Shown here: positions 6,020-7,787 of the stretch, piece after piece | Position numbering within the stretch: the first letter of the stretch is position 1 | Layout of the letters: each line of letters opens with the position of its first letter | NCBI GenBank assembly: GCA_002307055.1 | Contig: DBTM01000054.1 | Location: forward strand, 1 to 7,787 | Origin: Clostridiales bacterium UBA1316 | Lineage (GTDB): Bacteria > Bacillota > Clostridia > Oscillospirales > Oscillospiraceae | Reading direction: 5' to 3' | DNA length: 7,787 bases | Made by a program: the position numbers and the translations under genes | The notes under the pieces: model-generated | What the model was told of the DNA's origin: nothing | Databases searched by the model: none | What the model saw: the letters and a program-made list of their open reading frames with translations, nothing else

Positions 6020-6532
6020 ATGAACGATGATATGGCGTTTGATTATTATTACGGCGATGAATCCGAGCAGTTTGCTTTTTACCGTATCCCCCGGCAGTTG
6101 GTCACAGGTGAGCGGTTCAGAAAGCTGTCTACAGACGCCAAGCTCCTGTACGGCCTCCTGCTTGACCGCATGGGCCTGTCCGCGAAAAACGGCTGGTATG
6201 ACGAACGGGGCCGCGTGTATATTTTCTACACTCTGAGCGAGATACAGGAGGACATGAACTGCGGGCATGAAAAGGCAGTCAAGCTGTTGGCCGAGTTGGA
6301 CACCGGGCATAAGGGCATCGGCCTGATCGAACGCATCAAGCAGGGCCAGGGACGCCCGACCCGAATCTATGTCAAGCGGTTTTCCACGCGGGCAATACCG
6401 CCCAAACCCGTTGCGCCGGAGCAGGTTCTCAGACTTCCGATTTTCGGAAGTCAAGACTTCGGAAAATCAGAAGTCAAGAGTTCCGGATTTCAGAAGTGCA
6501 GACTTCGGAAATTCGGACGCAAGTTATATTAA
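6020..6532 (+). CDS. repA: Replication initiator protein A, N-terminal fragment (frameshifted)
   Basis: As read, this frame gives a 170-residue protein. The first 120 residues match the RepA_N replication-initiator domain of Firmicute plasmids and Tn1549-like elements: FAFYRIPRQLVTGERFRKL, DAKLLYGLLLDRMGLS, GRVYIFYTLSEIQEDM and the winged-helix part ending GRPTRIYVKRF. This domain binds the origin DNA. ATG 6020 is chosen over GTG 6011 because AAGGAGG (6005-6011) is 8 nt before it. After residue 142 the frame runs through 23-bp repeats and ends at 6532 with an unrelated tail, while the expected C-terminal domain lies in the next frame. Adding one 23-bp unit would restore a single 319-residue protein. 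As it stands the product lacks the C-terminal domain and may be inactive, unless the repeat number varies in the population or was collapsed in assembly. Confidence 0.85.
   Translation: MNDDMAFDYYYGDESEQFAFYRIPRQLVTGERFRKLSTDAKLLYGLLLDRMGLSAKNGWYDERGRVYIFYTLSEIQEDMNCGHEKAVKLLAELDTGHKGIGLIERIKQGQGRPTRIYVKRFSTRAIPPKPVAPEQVLRLPIFGSQDFGKSEVKSSGFQKCRLRKFGRKLY
6424..6515 (+). repeat. Four imperfect 23-bp tandem repeats inside repA (iteron-like)
   Basis: Units begin at 6424, 6447, 6470 and 6493, with the core AGACTTC or a near variant recurring every 23 bp (6431, 6454, 6477, 6500). The first junction also forms a perfect hairpin, GACTTCCGA (6432-6440) with TCGGAAGTC (6444-6452). RepA_N plasmids are known to carry their replication origin as repeats inside the rep gene, between the two domains, which is where these lie. 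Since 23 is not a multiple of three, each unit gained or lost shifts the reading frame. Confidence 0.75.
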
Positions 6533-6956
6533 ATCTAATGAGACTGATTTCAGGCAGCTTAATCCATCTATCCATCCATCACCTTCCCCGCCGCAGCGAT
6601 TGATGGATGGATACGATTTTCGAGCAGAGATCAGAGAAAAAATTGAGTACGACCTGTTGTGTACCCGGTACAACCGTGAAGACGTGAACGAAATCGTGGA
6701 GCTGATAGCCGATACCCTCTGCACGATCCGCCCCAGCATCCGCATCGGCGGCGACGATATTCCTACGGATCAGGTAAGAGACCGGCTCCTTCGTCTGGAT
6801 AGTTCGCACTTGGAGTATGTCTTTGACTGCCTGCGAAAAAACACCACGCAGATACGCAACATACGCGCCTATTTACTGACCGCCCTGTATAACGCTCCCG
6901 CGACCATAAACCATTTTTATCAGGCCGCGGTACAGCATGATTTCCCCGGAATATGA
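6447..6956 (+). pseudogene. repA: RepA C-terminal part (DUF6017-like), out of frame with its N-terminus
   Basis: From the repeat region the +1 frame continues the RepA protein: KTSENQKSRVPDF, SADFGNSDASYIKSNETDF, a Pro/Ser linker, and a helical domain beginning YDFRAEIREKIEYDLL and ending HFYQAAVQHDFPGI. The last 115 residues look like the DUF6017 domain usually fused to RepA_N in ICEs of Clostridia. No ribosome-binding site serves this frame: ATG 6369 lies inside the N-terminal domain and ATG 6603 has none, so it is unlikely to be made alone. The domain itself has no stop codon, which suggests a recent frame change. Confidence 0.8.
6569..6613. repeat. Perfect 13-bp inverted repeat in repA linker
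   Basis: TATCCATCCATCA (6569-6581) and TGATGGATGGATA (6601-6613) are exact reverse complements with a 19-nt GC-rich loop. They lie in the Pro/Ser linker just after the 23-bp repeats. A hairpin here could belong to the origin or slow translation between domains. Confidence 0.65.
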
Positions 6957-6988
6957 ACATTGGGTGCCAATGTGTCTCAATTCGAGAC
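6957..6988 (+). repeat. Two small hairpins between repA and the repeat-protein gene
   Basis: ACATTGG (6957-6963) pairs with CCAATGT (6967-6973) around GTG, immediately followed by GTCTC (6974-6978) pairing with GAGAC (6984-6988). They start at the repA stop codon. No T-run follows, so termination is doubtful; they may be operator-like sites or RNA processing or stability elements. Confidence 0.45.
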
Positions 6989-7027
6989 CCATTTCGCCAT
7001 AAATTAACACATTAGGAGGTATTCAAC

Positions 7028-7787
7028 ATGGCAGAAGAAAAGAAAAATCCCCTGTTTGGTGCGTTCCGTACACCCGCACCGGGGACAGCACCGCCCACCG
7101 CTGCTTTGTCCGGCAAGCCTACCGACGAGAAAAAACCTGTTGAACCGGGCAAGGCTCCTGCCGACAGCAAGGCAGCACCGACTACCGCGACCACCGGCCC
7201 CGGCAAACCTGCCGACGAGCAGAAACCCACCGAACCGGGCAAAACTCCCGCTGATGGTAATGCGGCGCAGGCCACCGGCATTACCACCCCCGCGAAGCCC
7301 GCCGACGAGAAAGAGCCCGAAGCACCCGACAAAGCCCCCGCCGACAATAAGACGGCGCAGACCACCGGCACCGTCGCCCCCGAGAAATCTGCCGACGAGA
7401 AAAAGTCCGTTGAACCGGACAAGGCTCCTGCCGACAGCAAGGCGGTACCGCCCACCGGCACCACCGTCCCCGGCAAGCCCGCCGATGAAAAGAAGCCTGC
7501 CGAGCCAGGTAAAGCTCCCGCCGACAGAAAGGCAGCGCAGGCCCTCGGCACTGCCGCACCTGTCAAGCCCGCCGATGAAAAGAAGCCTGCCGAGCCGGGT
7601 AAAGCTCCCGCCGACAGTAAGGCAGCGCAGGCCCTCGGCACTGCCGCCCCTGTCAAGCCCGTGGACGAAAAGAAGCCTGCCGATCCGGGCAAAGCTCCCG
7701 CCGACGGTAAGGTAGTGCAGACCACCGGCACCACTGTCCCCGTGAAGTCCGTCGATGAAAAGAAGCCCGACGAGCCGGGTAAAGCTC
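7028..7787 (+). CDS. Pro/Ala/Lys/Glu-rich 30-residue-repeat protein (3' end off window)
   Basis: An uninterrupted frame runs from ATG 7028 off the right edge (253 codons visible). AGGAGGT (7014-7020) with a 7-nt spacer makes the start clear. A 28-residue head, MAEEKKNPLFGAFRTPAPG and nine more residues, is followed by tandem 30-residue units of the form KPADEKKPAEPGKAPADSKA plus AQALGTAAPV-like residues. There is no signal peptide or membrane segment in the visible part. The repeats should be extended and charged, like a flexible spacer; any folded domain must lie beyond the window. It follows repA by 71 nt in the same direction and probably belongs to the element's backbone, but I cannot name its function. 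The repeat also keeps other frames open, producing long false reading frames on both strands. Confidence 0.85.
   Translation, partial: MAEEKKNPLFGAFRTPAPGTAPPTAALSGKPTDEKKPVEPGKAPADSKAAPTTATTGPGKPADEQKPTEPGKTPADGNAAQATGITTPAKPADEKEPEAPDKAPADNKTAQTTGTVAPEKSADEKKSVEPDKAPADSKAVPPTGTTVPGKPADEKKPAEPGKAPADRKAAQALGTAAPVKPADEKKPAEPGKAPADSKAAQALGTAAPVKPVDEKKPADPGKAPADGKVVQTTGTTVPVKSVDEKKPDEPGKA
7112..7787 (+). repeat. 90-bp tandem repeat array, seven full units and a partial eighth
   Basis: Units start at 7112, 7202, 7292, 7382, 7472, 7562, 7652 and 7742; each encodes 30 residues in frame. Units 5 and 6 are nearly identical, differing mainly at Arg/Ser in PADRKA versus PADSKA, while units 1-4 are more diverged, which points to recent duplication in the middle of the array. 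The array continues past the right edge. Confidence 0.92.

Noticed and set aside
5981..6454. 157-codon minus-strand frame opposite repA
   Set aside because: It is antisense to a clear RepA_N domain in GC-rich DNA, with no ribosome-binding site or family resemblance.
6424..6515. CRISPR-like array
   Set aside because: The units are contiguous with no spacers and lie within a coding gene.
7012..7734. 240-codon minus-strand frame and a long plus-strand frame (7056-7715) over the repeat array
   Set aside because: Both are by-products of the 90-bp repeat. The frame from ATG 7028 has the ribosome-binding site and continues past the edge.

Overview
The window looks like part of an integrative and conjugative element (ICE) or related plasmid from a gut-type Firmicute, probably a Clostridia member. 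Both ends carry GC-rich, Tn1549-like mobile-element genes: the 3' part of a tyrosine recombinase at the left, and a RepA_N/DUF6017-type replication initiator plus a repeat-rich gene at the right. Between them lies about 5 kb of clearly AT-richer DNA, all coded on the minus strand, that reads as a defence-type cargo. The organism assignment is inferred from gene families, strong AGGAGG ribosome-binding sites and the base-composition contrast.

Left part (1-844). The recombinase ends at 392. A gene-poor stretch follows, with a very good bidirectional terminator (575-611) and an unusual 17-bp hairpin (766-802). Cargo part 1 (845-2354) is a two-gene minus-strand unit. Its first gene is a DUF4868/KwaB-like protein and its second a four-helix membrane protein like KwaA. 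I read this as a Kiwa-type anti-phage system.

Cargo part 2 (2498-5839) is a tightly packed minus-strand operon. From promoter to end it holds a Phd/YefM-type antitoxin-like regulator without a toxin, a divergent thymidylate-kinase-like enzyme, a radical SAM protein with an N-terminal B12-binding-like domain, a uracil-DNA-glycosylase-superfamily protein with Fe-S cysteines, and a small three-helix membrane protein. The kinase, radical SAM and glycosylase genes are coupled (4-nt gap, then 16-bp overlap). A clean promoter (TTGCAA, 17-bp spacer, TATAAT) lies before the antitoxin-like gene, overlapped by an 11-bp inverted repeat. I do not recall a described system with this composition. It is the best candidate here for something new: possibly a nucleotide- or base-modifying enzyme set combined with a DNA glycosylase and a membrane protein.

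Right part (5967-7787). A terminator-like hairpin sits directly before the repA ribosome-binding site and could act as an attenuator. The repA frame is broken inside a run of 23-bp imperfect tandem repeats (6424-6515). Restoring one 23-bp unit rejoins the two frames into a protein of about 319 residues. Because RepA_N plasmids are known to carry their origin inside the rep gene, these repeats, together with a 13-bp inverted repeat just downstream, are plausible iterons/origin. The last gene, from 7028 off the right edge, encodes a short head followed by at least seven 30-residue Pro/Ala/Lys/Glu-rich repeats.
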